Shown here one piece after another: positions 1 through 10,783 of a stretch of DNA of 64,000 bases; the stretch's first letter is position 1, and each line of letters starts with the position of its first letter. The position numbers were made by a program, and so were the translations under genes. This DNA is from Diploscapter coronatus. Taxonomy: Eukaryota; Nematoda; Chromadorea; Rhabditida; Rhabditidae. The notes below the pieces were generated by a model. The model was not told where the DNA came from and ran no database searches. It saw only the letters and a list, made by a program, of their open reading frames with translations. The stretch covers positions 31,387,249 through 31,451,248 of the forward strand of contig OZ038423.1 of NCBI GenBank assembly GCA_964036155.1, written 5' to 3'.

Positions 1-1062
1 TGTTCTAAGACAAGAAAAAGACAATGGACTGACCGAAATGCTTCAAATCCACGAGCTACTGCTCTACTTTTCTAGCCTCTAGCTATTTTTACCGGTCGAA
101 TTTCGCGAAGCAGCAGCATTTCCAACTTTCCTTACAGGCGCCACAAGGGTAATTACCCCAGTGCAACACAGCGGCTACCACAGTAGTGTGCGAGCGAAGC
201 CGATATAGCGGTCAGTCAGCGTGAAACGCGCGGTGAATTTATCGATTCCAACTCTAGAATGGCAAAACATAGCCCAAGTACTATCTCATTGCTCAGCAAG
301 GTTAGGAGCTAATTGAACAAACAACTTTTCCAAATTCCCTTCCTCCAAATCTCAATTTTCCCTATGAAAAATCGTCAAATCTCAAATTGAGCGTGGAAAA
401 TCCATGAAAATTTCACTAAATTCAAAGCACCTCGATAAGCATCTCGAAATTCGTCGGGGTGTGTTCGTTCCACGCGCTTTTCTCGTCAATTTTCCATTTC
501 CATCCAAGAATCTAGAATTCCATATATCCGCGTCAAATCGCTTTTTGTAGTTTCTCACACACAAATCCGAGCGCCGATTTTCCGAATCCATAATCGAACC
601 ACTGAACTGTGTTGGTGTGTCTAATGTAGAACGCCTATATATGGGCAGTCAATGGATGAGGAGTAAGAGTAACCTTGCAGGACCTTTAATGTCTTCCTCT
701 AAGACACCCCCTTCTCCATACAAAAGGAGTAGACAATCGTTCCAAGTTGGAGATATAGAGATGTGAATGGATAAAGAATATGCTAATTAGGGTGTCTCAT
801 TTGATTGCCCTGTTCGAATGAAAGTATAAGAAAAGGCATCCGCGTATCAAGAAAGAAAAAGACGCTGCCGCGTAAAGTCACCCAAACCTAAGAGGTCACA
901 AATTGCTATTGTAGCCCCAAGCGAGTGCAAGAAAATTAGCTATTTCGAGAAGATATTCATAGCACGAATTAGAATAGAAAAAGGCGCAATTTCCCCACAA
1001 ATAAAATAAGAAAAATACAAAATAAAATTGAATATAAAATGAAAAATAGTCGAAAAACGCAC
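1..1062. other. No confident gene; probable intron of the LDLa gene
   Basis: This stretch lies downstream of the LDL-receptor-A first exon on the minus strand and is most simply its first intron. An open frame at 382-591 (-) encodes a 69-residue basic peptide, but I see no splice context or family resemblance that supports it. No further LDLa, EGF or transmembrane exon was recognised, so the rest of that gene probably lies outside the window. Confidence 0.4.
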
Positions 1063-1291
1063 CTTCATCACTATGGTCCATACAATCCTCTATGCCATCT
1101 TGGTGCTTGATCAGCGGTATGCATTGGTCGCCTCGGGCGCAGGAAAACTCCCGAGATGAGCAGTTTTTCGCATCCAAATGCGGTAAGAATAAAATTAACG
1201 ATAGGAGATAGGAAAATTTTAGGTAGTTGGGGAAAAATGTCATGGGTCTAAGCCCAATAGTAGGGGTGGGCATTTTTTCCGACTTTTTCAT
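1063..1291 (-). CDS. First exon of a secreted or membrane protein with an LDL-receptor class A module
   Basis: The exon opens with ATG at 1291 and ends at a GT donor (GAAG|GTGCG) at 1062. It encodes about 76 residues. A hydrophobic stretch around residues 24-41 (FSYLLSLILFLPHLDA) reads as a signal peptide. It is followed directly by an LDL-receptor class A module with the pattern C-x6-C-x5-CI, then QDGIEDCMDHSDE. The acidic calcium-binding end (DC-x-D-x-SDE) is present, but the usual fourth cysteine (CDG) is replaced by Q. Family members are ligand-binding or endocytic receptors and matrix proteins. Only this exon is visible and later exons are probably beyond coordinate 1, so the specific family cannot be named. 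A secreted LDLa protein is likely; the gene extent is unknown. Confidence 0.6.
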
Positions 1292-3513
1292 CAGCTACAA
1301 TGGGTTTTGCGTGATTGATTAGCTATTAGCATAATTGTCTTTGAAGTAACAAGTAATAGGGCTGAATAAATTTAGCCGAATTTTATTCGGTTCGGATCGA
1401 GATAAAAGTAACGAGTTAGATTCAGCGCGGCTATAGGCAAATGTGGGAAGACAGGAAGAGAAAGGGAGTGGGAGAGGAATGGAGGAAGAGAGAGAAAAGG
1501 GGCGGGGCCCGCGGCTTGGGGAGAAAGGCGCTCATGCTGTGAAGGCAAGAGAAATACTAGAAACTGTCAAAAAGTAAGAAGGGAAAGGCGATGAATGAAT
1601 ATGAGTTATGATGATACAGAGAGTATCGCGCAATATCTCTCTGCGATCCTTCTTCATATAGTTTTTGCTAGCGTTTGTGGTTCAAGTTCATCTTTTGGTC
1701 AGATTCGGTTTTCATTCATTGAATTTTATCTATTGTTTTACAAAACTGATACAGACTTGATATGGTTTGATTTGGTTCTCGAGCTTTTTCGTATTAATTT
1801 AGTTATTCTGATGAAGGTGAACAAAGATAAATAGTAAATAATTTGCTCCTTTTAATTTATTATTTTTTCCAAAAATGTTCACTAATTAGTGAAACATATT
1901 TTACAAAATATCATGACTCATAAAGAGTTTAAGGGGTCTCTCACTAAATTTATTGCCGTGTTCGTGATTCAGCAAGGGCACATTCATTTTATGAAAAATT
2001 GAGCATGGACAAACTGGTTGAGACGCGCGAGTCTTCAAAATAATTACTCGAACACGAGGCAAATGGCAAAAAATAAACTGGCAAAATAGCCGGGTTCTTC
2101 GGGAATTGAAGCGTAAGAGCATGACTTATTAAAAATTCATTTTCGTCTTAAACTTTTCGTAATTTTAAAGTATTTTACGAGATTGAAAAATTAAAGAAGA
2201 GAGCAATTAGGTATGTGTAATGGGAAATGTAAATGTGTTTAATTTTTGGACACTTTACTTCAAGGAATAACCCAAAAGAATTCCTGGGATTTTAGAAATC
2301 CGAAAATTTAGGCCAGTTCGAAGGAAATGCGGGTAATTGGCTGGAATTCAAAAGATGACCTTACACATTTGCGTAATCGGTTGGTTCTGTTTATGACACT
2401 TTTTCTTGGATTATTTAAGAAAAATATCTAGCCTTGTTTGATACAATAGTTTTGATTTCCTTCCTTGAAGACCAATCGATATAACGTTTTTATTTTATTT
2501 TTATAAATTGATTTTAGAAACTATTTTTGCTGAAAGTCACTTCAAATACTGAAGCTAATCAAACCGTCATGCATTTTCTTTTCGCATTTCAAAATATTGA
2601 AACCCATTTCATCTAAATACTTCCCTATTCATAAACTTTCTTTGCGTCGAAATTCAAAGGCGAAATTTCTAAATTAGTATTTGTAAAAGTGAACTAGCTA
2701 CGGTAATTAGTTATTTGTTGGACAGATATGATGCAATCGGTCAGTTTGACCTCTTTTTACAAAGGAGTTGCTGTTCTTGCGACATCGTGGACAGTGATTA
2801 GCTCACATTCATCATCCGTGGAAATCATGGAAATCGAGGAAAGTGGAGCAGGGAAAACCGATTGAAGATTTCGAATTAGATTAAAGAAAAATCAAATCGA
2901 AAAGATAAATTATAAGAGAAGGATTTTCCGAATTTTACGGATTAGATAATTTATCTCGGAATCTTAGTATTTTGTGATAATTAATAGAGGGGGATTGGGG
3001 AAAAAATCTGCTTAGATGAAAAGCAAATCAAGAAAAAACTGAAAATTTAGGATGAGATTCGGAAAAATCGAATCTTCAGAGATAAAACAAATCCAAAGAT
3101 ATAATAAAATTTCCAGATTTTTCATGAAATTGAGTATTTGTATCTTTTAATTTTAGTAGTTTTGCTAGTGCAAAACGAACTGTGAATTATAGGATTAGGT
3201 GCTAAAGGCAAAAGCCATTCCTGATCAGCATAAATTTCAAATAAATAAATCCCTTAGATTTATTTTTTCAATTGAGCTTTATTTTCGAAATAAATAAAAT
3301 GCTGTTAGTTCGTAAAAAGATCATTTCTTTCAGAAAGTAAGATTTCTACGAATCATCCATGAAAATGAATAAGTATTGAAAGTTGTAAAACGAAGAAAAA
3401 CGACTTACACAATTGTACAGATAGGAGTTCTTGGTAAAGCAGGAATGAGCAATAGCAGCAAATGGCAGGAAAAAAGAGTCAACCAGTCACAAAAGCGCTC
3501 TCGGCTGAGTGGG
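1292..3513. other. Intergenic, no supported feature
   Basis: AT-rich sequence between the LDLa gene and the RAD51-like gene. Frames at 1595-1834 (+) and 1901-2122 (-) are short, lack splice context and look like chance. The segment at 1440-1520 (+) is purine-rich. I see no RNA gene or repeat. Confidence 0.5.
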
Positions 3514-5058
3514 TTAGGCTTTGAACAGACCCGAATCGGTTATGTGAAACCGAACGTACGAAACTGTACCGTCTCTCTGGAAAATAAAATTCGAACATAT
3601 TTTCAGTTCTTTATAAATCAAGGAGGAGAAATGAAATGAAAAGAACATCTATCATTCCATATATTTTTTTAGCAAAGAAAGATAAAATTTTCAGAATTCG
3701 TACCTCCCGAAAGGATATTTCCCTGGAGTTGTCGGGATGTCGAAAAATGCCGATATGACTGGAGATGCTTTTTGCCCACGCAACGCCCAGCATAGGGCCC
3801 AATCGATTGTCGTCGCCGGCTGTCTGGAAGAATCAATTCTTTTGAATTGAAAAAGAAATTCAATAGATATTTTTCAGGAAAGTTGACAGCTTTTTTAGAA
3901 ATTCTTTTCCAAAAAAGTAATTCATTTTAAAAATTCATATTTTTGAAAATCTCACCAAATGATTTGTGATAATGACTGCGAGACCGCGTTTCGCCAGCGC
4001 CTGCAATCCTCGCATAGCGACTAGGAGCTCTTCAGAACCTAAAATGTTGAAAAATTATTTTAAAAATCGATTTTTCATTTTGAGAAAATCCATCAAAATT
4101 ATATTAAAAAGCTAGCCTTGCCCATCCCTAAAAGTGAGCGCCGATTCGTACAAAATACAATCGACGTCATCTACGATTACGAGTCGCAAATCCAAGGAAG
4201 CTATTTTGTCCTGAAAATTATAGTACTAAAATTATGCTAATTTTTCTCACCAGTAACTCCTTGAGCGTGTTGACGAATTCGAAACGATCCTCGACGCTGA
4301 TCACCATTATTCGATCGAGAACAGCAGCCATGTTTTGAGTACTCTGAAGAAAAAGTAAATTTTAAAGCAAAACGGAAAATTACATTTTTATTTTGAGTGA
4401 GCTGAAAGGAATATTTATGAAAATGGATAAAAGTTACAAAAAAGAAAAAGTTGAGCATTAGTATGATTTTTTAAATTATGAGTGAACTGGAAAGTATAAT
4501 TTTTAAAGATAACGAAAAATGAAAATGTTTACTGTAGTAGCATCCTCGCCCTCTCTGTAGTAGTGTCTGAGAAACGCCTCGGTTTCGAGCGTTCGATTTC
4601 GATTGATCCAAACGGCGCGTCGAGTCGGGTTGCTTTGGAGAAATTTGGCCATAAGCGAGTAGCATAACTGAAAAATCAATTATAAAAGTCGATATTTTTC
4701 AGTATTTCAAACATTTTTAATATCTTTCGTCTTCTAATGAAACTCTAGCTTTACCTGCGTTTTTCCGACCCCAAACTCTCCATCCAATTCGTGCACTTTT
4801 CCGTAGGGCAGTTTGAATTTCTCGTTGATTTCCTCGCACATCGTTTCGATTTGGAACTGCCTGAATTAAATTTATTTTTTAACCAGTAGTTAAACTTAGT
4901 CCAAGCTTATCTTCACTAAAATTCAGTTTGAATTCTAAGCTTAGGACAATTTTGCAGATGTACCTGGAACCGAGTCGAAGAAACGCTTCACGGACTTTCT
5001 CCCTCTTGGGACCGACCGAGACAGAAATAGAGGCGTTGCTTTGTTCATTCTCGTCCAT
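3514..5058 (-). CDS. rfs-1: RAD51 paralogue, RFS-1-like recombinase accessory ATPase
   Basis: Eight exons (-): 5058-4964, 4860-4755, 4667-4533, 4343-4251, 4210-4117, 4038-3956, 3823-3704, 3576-3514, giving 262 aa with every phase consistent. The protein is a bare RecA/RAD51 core. Walker A is GEFGVGKTQ (around residue 61), where the E-x-G-x-GKTQ form is the RAD51-family signature. Walker B is LRLVIVDDVD. The TNHL and GPMLGVAWA segments follow, and the C-terminal strand ends in FHITDSGL. There is no N-terminal helix-hairpin-helix domain. Length and layout match nematode RFS-1 (about 245 aa in C. elegans), which remodels RAD-51 filaments at stalled forks. The fifth intron has a GC donor (CAAG|GCTAGC at 4116). 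ATG 5058 is the only in-frame start before the core. XRCC2 or RAD51D orthology is the alternative. Confidence 0.85.
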
Positions 5059-5174
5059 CTGTCTACAAAAAAGAATTTCAAGTCTCGAAACGATTTTTCA
5101 CAAAAACTTTTGAAAAGGTGAAAAATACGGAATTTCGAAGAAAAAATTAGGATAAAATTGAAAGATGGGAATTT

Positions 5175-5551
5175 CAGTGGTGGTATTCTTTGCTGCTAAC
5201 TGCGAGCTAACTAACGGCGAGCTCACCGTTAAGGGAAACTTAACTGCGAGTTAAGAGAATCGCTAACTGCGAGTTATAAAAACGAGGTCGCCGTTAGCGA
5301 TTAAAAGGTCACCATTAGCCCTCAAATTCTAGGTTTTGGGTAATTATTTGAACTTTTTCTCATTCCGCTGTAGAAATATATGACATCCAGCAGCTTTTCG
5401 TGAAAAAACTACGAGATTTCACCTCCAATTAACTTTGCATCATTAGTTTGAAAAAAACATAGGTCGCCGTTAAGAGAGTTAAAGGTCACTGTTAAAAATT
5501 TTTAACGGCGACCTTTAACTCGCAGTTATCAAGCAAAGAATACCACCACAG
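5175..5551. mobile_element. About 375-bp foldback or MITE-like element with about 20-bp terminal inverted repeats
   Basis: The left end (from 5175) reads CAGTGGTGGTATTCTTTGCT, and the right end (to 5551) is its inverse with one mismatch (AGCAAAGAATACCACCACAG). Inside, short motifs related to AACTGCGAGTTAA and GTCGCCGTTA recur in both orientations, and the right part contains the palindrome TTAAAAATTTTTAA. There is no coding capacity. No target-site duplication is visible at either possible boundary. It sits between the RAD51-like and MOB4 genes, upstream of the former. It is best described as a non-autonomous DNA transposon of unassigned superfamily. Confidence 0.7.
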
Positions 5552-6298
5552 AGAAGATACAAAATTTCTCCAACATTTGCACGTCTTTCGACTCTTTTCT
5601 GAAATGAAAAAATCGAAAAGCAAAAAACCAAGGTATTCCAGTGCACCCAACACCACACAATACATCACAAAAATCTCAATCCGAATAAAATAAATTTTCT
5701 TTTTGCTTTCCATAAATAAATCTTAGGGTAAATTAAAAAAGTCAACTAATAAATAGATTTTGTCGAGTTCAGATGGACGGAGCCTTTTACAATAATAAAA
5801 TAATAATACAGCTAAAACTCGAATAATAATAATAATTCCTAGGAAAAGTTCAAGAAAAATGGGTCAAATTTAAGAGCAGACTGGACTTTCGAACCAAATT
5901 TAACTCATGTAGAGATAGTGGGACTTTTTAGAAAAGTAAAGAAGACATGATATTTTCTCTCGAACAGTCAAACTATCTCATATCATTCGGTTGACCGCGG
6001 TTTGAAAAATTCTAGGTCTGTGTTGAGAACAATTGAATGATTTGGGATGAGAATCGAATTGGGGACATTTTTTAGTAAAAATGAATTTCAATGTTTTCAG
6101 AAAGAATCAAATATTTCCAAAGAAAATAATTCGGAAAACGCGATTCCTCAAGAAAACCTTGAATATTTACCATTCTTGAAATGTTAAATGAATAGGATGA
6201 AATAATGAAATGTTGTAGAAGTAAAACAGAATAAATTAACGAGTAGATGAGTTAGAAGGCCTTTCAGAAGAGGGTGGGGCAGTGATGGAGCCCAGGCC
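5552..6298. other. Intergenic and MOB4 3' flank
   Basis: AT-rich sequence between the foldback element and the MOB4 stop codon. It includes a run of TAATAATA-type simple sequence around 5796-5840. No coding exon or RNA gene was recognised. Confidence 0.5.
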
Positions 6299-8480
6299 TT
6301 AGGCAGCTTGCTGCTGGTTCGGCAAAATCGGCACGATCAAATGCTCGGACGACATCAGGCTGTACCGCGTCACGTACGTTGTGAATCTAAAAGAATAAAA
6401 TAAGCAGTTTTAGACGTTTTATATGAAAACTTCTCGATTTGATATTTTTATCAGTTGCAAGAACAGTATAAAATATGGATGATTTCATAATAAAAGCTTC
6501 TTTCTTTCAAAATATTTATCAGACAAGTTTATGAAACTTCAAGTCTTATGAGAGCTGTGATATTTCGGTCAAAAATAGGAATTTATTAAGTTTTCAATAA
6601 GTCGTTTTTAGGAGTTATTAAAATTCGCACTAAAAACGATAAAATTGCGAAAATAAACGACCGTTTGCAGAGATGGGTCTCGTTCTCGAAGTCGTCGAAG
6701 AGCTTGCGATGATGGAAGTAGGCGTGCGAGAAGATGCGGTAGATTCGACGGCACACCGAGCCCAGCTTCGCAATCGATGATTCCTCCAATTTTCATATTT
6801 CAGAGGAAAAAAATAAAAGTAGAAAAGGTAGAAATTATCAAATTTGAAAAAAAATTCTAAAAATCGCCCACTTTAATATTGACTCGACTAGGGAAGTACT
6901 TGTTGGAGTTGAGCAGCGTCGTCGCGCCGTCCAAAGTATGTCTGGTATAGTCGATTGCCGAGCACTAAAATTTCTTTTTCAATTTTTAAAAATAAAAATT
7001 CCAAATAAGGAAAGAAAGATAAGCTTGCTTTCAGAAATGCAATTTATTATAACATCTCGCCAGGCCTAGGGAGCACTTTCGTTAGACGAAAATAAACCAG
7101 GGGATAGGTCAGCAAATGGATTTCTGACAATCGCCCTCCCTAGGTCTGCACCTCGCGAATTTGTCCCTACCTCTCGCGGCGCCTCAATATTTTCGACATT
7201 AGCGGGCTGGAAGAAAAGAGAACAATTATTTTGGACTTAATCAACCTTCAGAATCGTTAAATTTGAAGAAAACAAACCAAAAATGGAAACGTTGGTATTT
7301 AAAAGAGTTATTTTTGGATTCAATGAAATGATCTTTACAAATTTGGTGGGAAAATAAAAAAGTTAGTCTTTAAAGGAGAAGTGGATTCAGAAATGTTAGC
7401 TGTCAAAGAGAAAATATAGCGAAAAGGGTAAAATAGGAAAAATTAGTACCTCCTTAGGATTTTTGTGAGCTGCGCACAGGAAAATCCACTGCTCGGTAGC
7501 TGTCATCTGGGCACAAGTTTCAGGGAAACATTCGTTCTAGAAAATTGGCTTTTTAATAAAAATGTTTATGGTGGCAATTGTTTTTCCACACCACTTTCCT
7601 AAAATTTTGATACTTGACGTGTTTTAACTCAACTCATCCATCTCGTCATTTTATTTTACTGAAAAAAAAACCTGTAGAAGGAGAGCGAGCGCGTTGAGCT
7701 GCAGACAGAACTGACGCAGGTGCTCGTATTTCCACGCACCTTCGTCCTGGAAAGATTTGTATTTTTTGTCAGAAAAAATAAAGATGTTTTTGGCATCATG
7801 ATAAGCTAAATTTCCAGATATAGGAAAATTTTTTTTAAAGGTAATTCGTAAATAACGAAATGATGGGATGACGAACGAGTTGCTATTTTAGAGGAGTTCA
7901 TGAAATCCGATTTGGAACATTTTCATAAACTCGAGTTTTTTCTTTAAATTTTAGATAATCAAAAACATTTTAAATAGATTTTCTAACCTGCTCATTAGGC
8001 GGACTGAGGATGGCGTCGATGTCGGCGGGATCCCTGCTGATGAGCTGCTGAATCCACTGCTGCACGTTCAAAGTGCTGTCCATCTCCTCGAACGCCTGCG
8101 GCGGCCAATTGTTCCATTCCTAGAAGAATAATTCTTTTTTAATTATTTCTCGCAATTTTCAGCATTCTGAAAATTAGCTATATTTTCATTGAATATTCTT
8201 ATGCTCGCTTTTTCTAACTTATGGAAGTTCGTACATTTTCAGGGCAAATTTTCTTCAACCTATTGCGATTTTCCTGGAGTTAATGGGAAATTCAGATTCG
8301 AAGTGAAACAATAGCGTTAAAGTAGAATGGCACGAATTTTGTAAAACATATTTTAACTTAAAAAAGAAAATGAAGAAAGTTAATTTTGAAGTTTACCGAT
8401 CTCTTGGTGCCGGGTTCGTTCCTGCGAAAGATACGATTGGCCTGCTCGTCCTTGGGCTGCGCTGACATTCCAGCCGTCAT
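6299..8480 (-). CDS. MOB4: MOB4/phocein, MOB-family kinase-regulator scaffold (STRIPAK subunit)
   Basis: Exons (-): 8480-8397, 8119-7988, 7746-7672, 7536-7450, optional 7206-7171, 6964-6872, 6783-6662, 6386-6299. The product is 226 aa, or 238 with the optional exon; human MOB4 is about 225. Diagnostic segments are FRRNEPGTK near the N-terminus, [36 protein letters not shown], and [20 protein letters not shown]. The zinc site is visible as CFPETC and HAYFHH. The C-terminus is [15 protein letters not shown]4 binds striatin and MST kinases in the STRIPAK complex and acts in trafficking and neuronal development. The acceptor of exon 6783-6662 (TTGGAG|GAA) lacks the usual pyrimidine tract, but phase and homology fix it. 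ATG 8480 gives MTAGMS; ATG 8468 is an alternative. Confidence 0.92.
7171..7206 (-). other. Candidate 36-nt cassette exon in MOB4
   Basis: On the minus strand TTTTCTTCCAG precedes 36 nt ending in GAG|GTAGGG. It is exactly 12 codons ([12 protein letters not shown]) and inserts in frame between ...NPKE and CSAIDY, in a loop of the MOB fold. The insert ends in APRE, echoing NPKE of the preceding exon. It may be alternatively spliced, constitutive, or a chance pair of splice sites. Confidence 0.5.
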
Positions 8481-8927
8481 TACGATTCCGCTCAAATTTA
8501 AAAATTAAAATTTGAAGAAAAAAATAAGAAAAATGTGAACGAATGAAAGGATTTGGAGCAATAATAAAGAAAACGCATTGCACCAATCGATATTGAGTGC
8601 GCCAAAACGAATATTTGAAAAGTATCACTTTTGAGGTATTTCAAGATTCAAAACCTTGTGAATATTCTTTTAATGGGAAAACTAATAGAAATAATTTATT
8701 CGATAGTCCTTGGAGAAATGGGTTCTTCAAAATCACTAACAGATCCTTCGGTTTCGATGTCGGAATAGTTGAAAAACTGATGATTTTGCTCAAAACAGGC
8801 TGAAAAGTAGAAATTAATGTTTTTTTTTTATTTTTTTCAAATTCAGCATTTTTAGAAAATAATAAAATATTCAAGATTAATTTTTCGTCATGATAAAATC
8901 ATTTTCTAAAATCCCCCTCCCCCCTTC
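8481..8927. other. Short intergenic gap upstream of MOB4
   Basis: About 450 bp between the small membrane ORF and the MOB4 start. Frames on both strands (8597-8803 + and 8641-8874 -) are complementary shadows of each other with no splice context. A C-rich tract (CCCCCTCCCCCC) lies at 8913-8925. Confidence 0.5.
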
Positions 8928-9101
8928 CTACTTTCGGCGATAGAGTTCGTGCTTGCCGACAATTGCGAGTGCTATGACTGATGTCTGTGCCGCATCATCG
9001 ACGACAAATCGCTTGTTGGGTTGGATGACTCGAAGCAGAATCCAAAACGCGATTGACGTCGAGAGAAGACTCGCTACCAGCATTAACTTGCCTTTCTTCA
9101 T
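8928..9101 (-). CDS. Small single-pass membrane protein, unrecognised (57 aa)
   Basis: The ATG at 9101 opens a 57-codon frame ending in TAG at 8928. It begins MKKGKLMLVASL, followed by a hydrophobic segment to about residue 24 (LLSTSIAFWILLRVI), then a short soluble tail ending KHELYRRK. A positively charged N-terminus, one membrane helix and a basic tail would suit a small mitochondrial or ER membrane protein. I cannot assign a family. It lies on the same strand as MOB4, 447 bp upstream of the MOB4 start, so the two could be co-transcribed. It is short enough to be chance. Confidence 0.35.
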   Translation of the reverse strand: MKKGKLMLVASLLSTSIAFWILLRVIQPNKRFVVDDAAQTSVIALAIVGKHELYRRK

Positions 9102-9346
9102 ATCCACTCAAAACAAACTTGAATAAACCTGCCAGAATCATGAAGACGACATTAGATAAAATATTCGAGAAGTCGAATGAAAAACGAATGAGTTGCATTA
9201 AATGTTCAAAATTTTTGCTTATAGATAAGAAATGCGTGGCTTTTCCATGAGTAATAAATAAATAAATTGAAAGTAAAGAAAAACTCACTTGACGAAATCT
9301 GCTTATCGATCAAGTGACACGGTGTGGATTCAAGTCCGTAACTGGC

Positions 9347-10038
9347 TCAAAGCCTTCCCGCGAATTGCCTTTCATAGTACTCGGTCTTGCTGCACGATTT
9401 AGGGTTGTCCTGAAAATGGAGACTCTCGAAAATTCAAAATTCTCTTAAAAAAGAGAAAAATGAGGCAAACCTTGTAGAGAATTCAGAGTGAGAGCGAATT
9501 TTCACTGACGTAACTCAGAGGCACGTATTCGTTCTCTAGCCAGGAGTTGTTGCGAACGATCATTGCGACTGCTGAAAAATAGTTTAAATAAAAATACCGT
9601 AAAAGTGCATTTTCTTTTAAAATGAAGACAAATGAAAATTGCTTCTAGAGAAAGTTTCAATTTAAAAAAACGGGGAAAATCAAATTCCAACGTCGATTTG
9701 TCTCATTGTATCCGATGATCGTGCTGAGGAGATGAAAAAAATAGAGGGCCGTGAATTGGGTGTTTTCGACCGTCACGCAGCCGTGCACTTCTCTGATCTA
9801 AAAATTTTGACAAATCGATTTTTCTCTTATTTTTCCTAGAAATTCCTGATATTTTCTGTCAACACGTCTTCAGCGTTGGTCAGAAATCGTCCCTGACAGC
9901 GCTGAATGAATTTTCTTTTTATTTCCTCATTTTCTTCGCAAAGTCCTTTTCAAATCTCATAATTCGGAATTTTTATCTTCTGGGTCCCTTCCGATGGCGA
10001 ATTTCTACAATATTAGGATCGAGTGGACAAAATCTCAT
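9347..10038 (-). CDS. Short receptor-L-domain protein (IRLD-like), possibly truncated
   Basis: Proposed exons (-): 10038-10009, 9901-9866, 9797-9692, 9571-9510, 9409-9347, giving 98 aa with all phases consistent. The core matches the beta-helix repeat of receptor L domains (insulin/EGF receptor type): DIREVHGCVTVENTQF, ALYFFHLLSTIIG, RPVAMIVRNNSWLEN. Nematodes have many secreted or membrane proteins of this type, usually with two L domains and 400 or more residues. This model covers about one domain, lacks a clear signal peptide and has no membrane helix. It is therefore a very short member, a truncated copy, or missing exons. The acceptor of the fourth exon is a CAGCAG tandem, allowing a one-residue variant. 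The first 30-nt exon is the weakest part. Confidence 0.5.
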
Positions 10039-10770
10039 TTTCGTTTTCGAATCTTTAAAATTTTTAATTTGTGCATCTCTGTGCGCCCCTGGATTCTAAA
10101 TAATAGCGAACAAAAGTGAAAAGGATCGGGGAAGTTAGAAAAATTAATAGGATAAATGTTTGATCAGGATCTCAAAGAATAATAGACTCGAGTAATGTTT
10201 CATTTGAATTTTTCGAACTTTATATGACAGATAAATAATTGGTTTTTGACTTCTTTTTCCTCGATTTTTTTTTTGCAAATTCCATTTATCGATCTATTTT
10301 TTGTGATGAATTGACATTTTTCGTATATTTTTTATGACATCGACAATTACACCTCTGCTTTCATAGAATTGGCACCGTTATCTATATTTTTGCCTTTGTG
10401 TTTCGGGATAAGTCTGTGGGCGTAGAGAAAAGAGAATCAGAAGAGATAAAGATGAAGAAAGATAGGCAGAGTTAGAAGGAGGAAAACTCTTGCGCACTGC
10501 TTGAGCACACGAATCTCGAGAGCTTGAGGACGGTAAATATCGCTATAATGACAAACGAATTGTGCCTCTTTCTCTGCCATCTCTTATCCCGACAATATCT
10601 TTTCGCTATCCGTCTTTCTTTGCCCTTTACTTTCCACTGTATTTTCAAATTGTCAGCTTCTCAGCTCCATCTAAACATCTTTACTGTTTCATCTGTGCCT
10701 TTTTCTTTGACTTTCACTGTTCTTAACTCAATTCATCTCATTTCGCCAGTCAGTTTTCCTGAACTCGAAA
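10039..10770. other. Divergent upstream region of the L-domain gene and tnc-2
   Basis: About 730 bp between two divergently oriented genes. Its right part (10560-10770) is pyrimidine-rich on the plus strand, as expected of an outron ahead of a trans-spliced gene. The open frame at 10524-10790 is produced by this bias and ends inside the tnc-2 leader. No TATA element was identified. Confidence 0.4.
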
Positions 10771-10783
10771 TCTCTCAGGAACA
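10771..10783 (+). promoter_or_regulatory. Probable spliced-leader trans-splice acceptor of tnc-2
   Basis: The acceptor TCTCTCAG ends at 10778, five bases before the start codon (GAACAATG). It follows a long pyrimidine-rich stretch and no matching upstream exon is visible. This is the usual picture of SL1 trans-splicing in nematodes. Confidence 0.55.
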
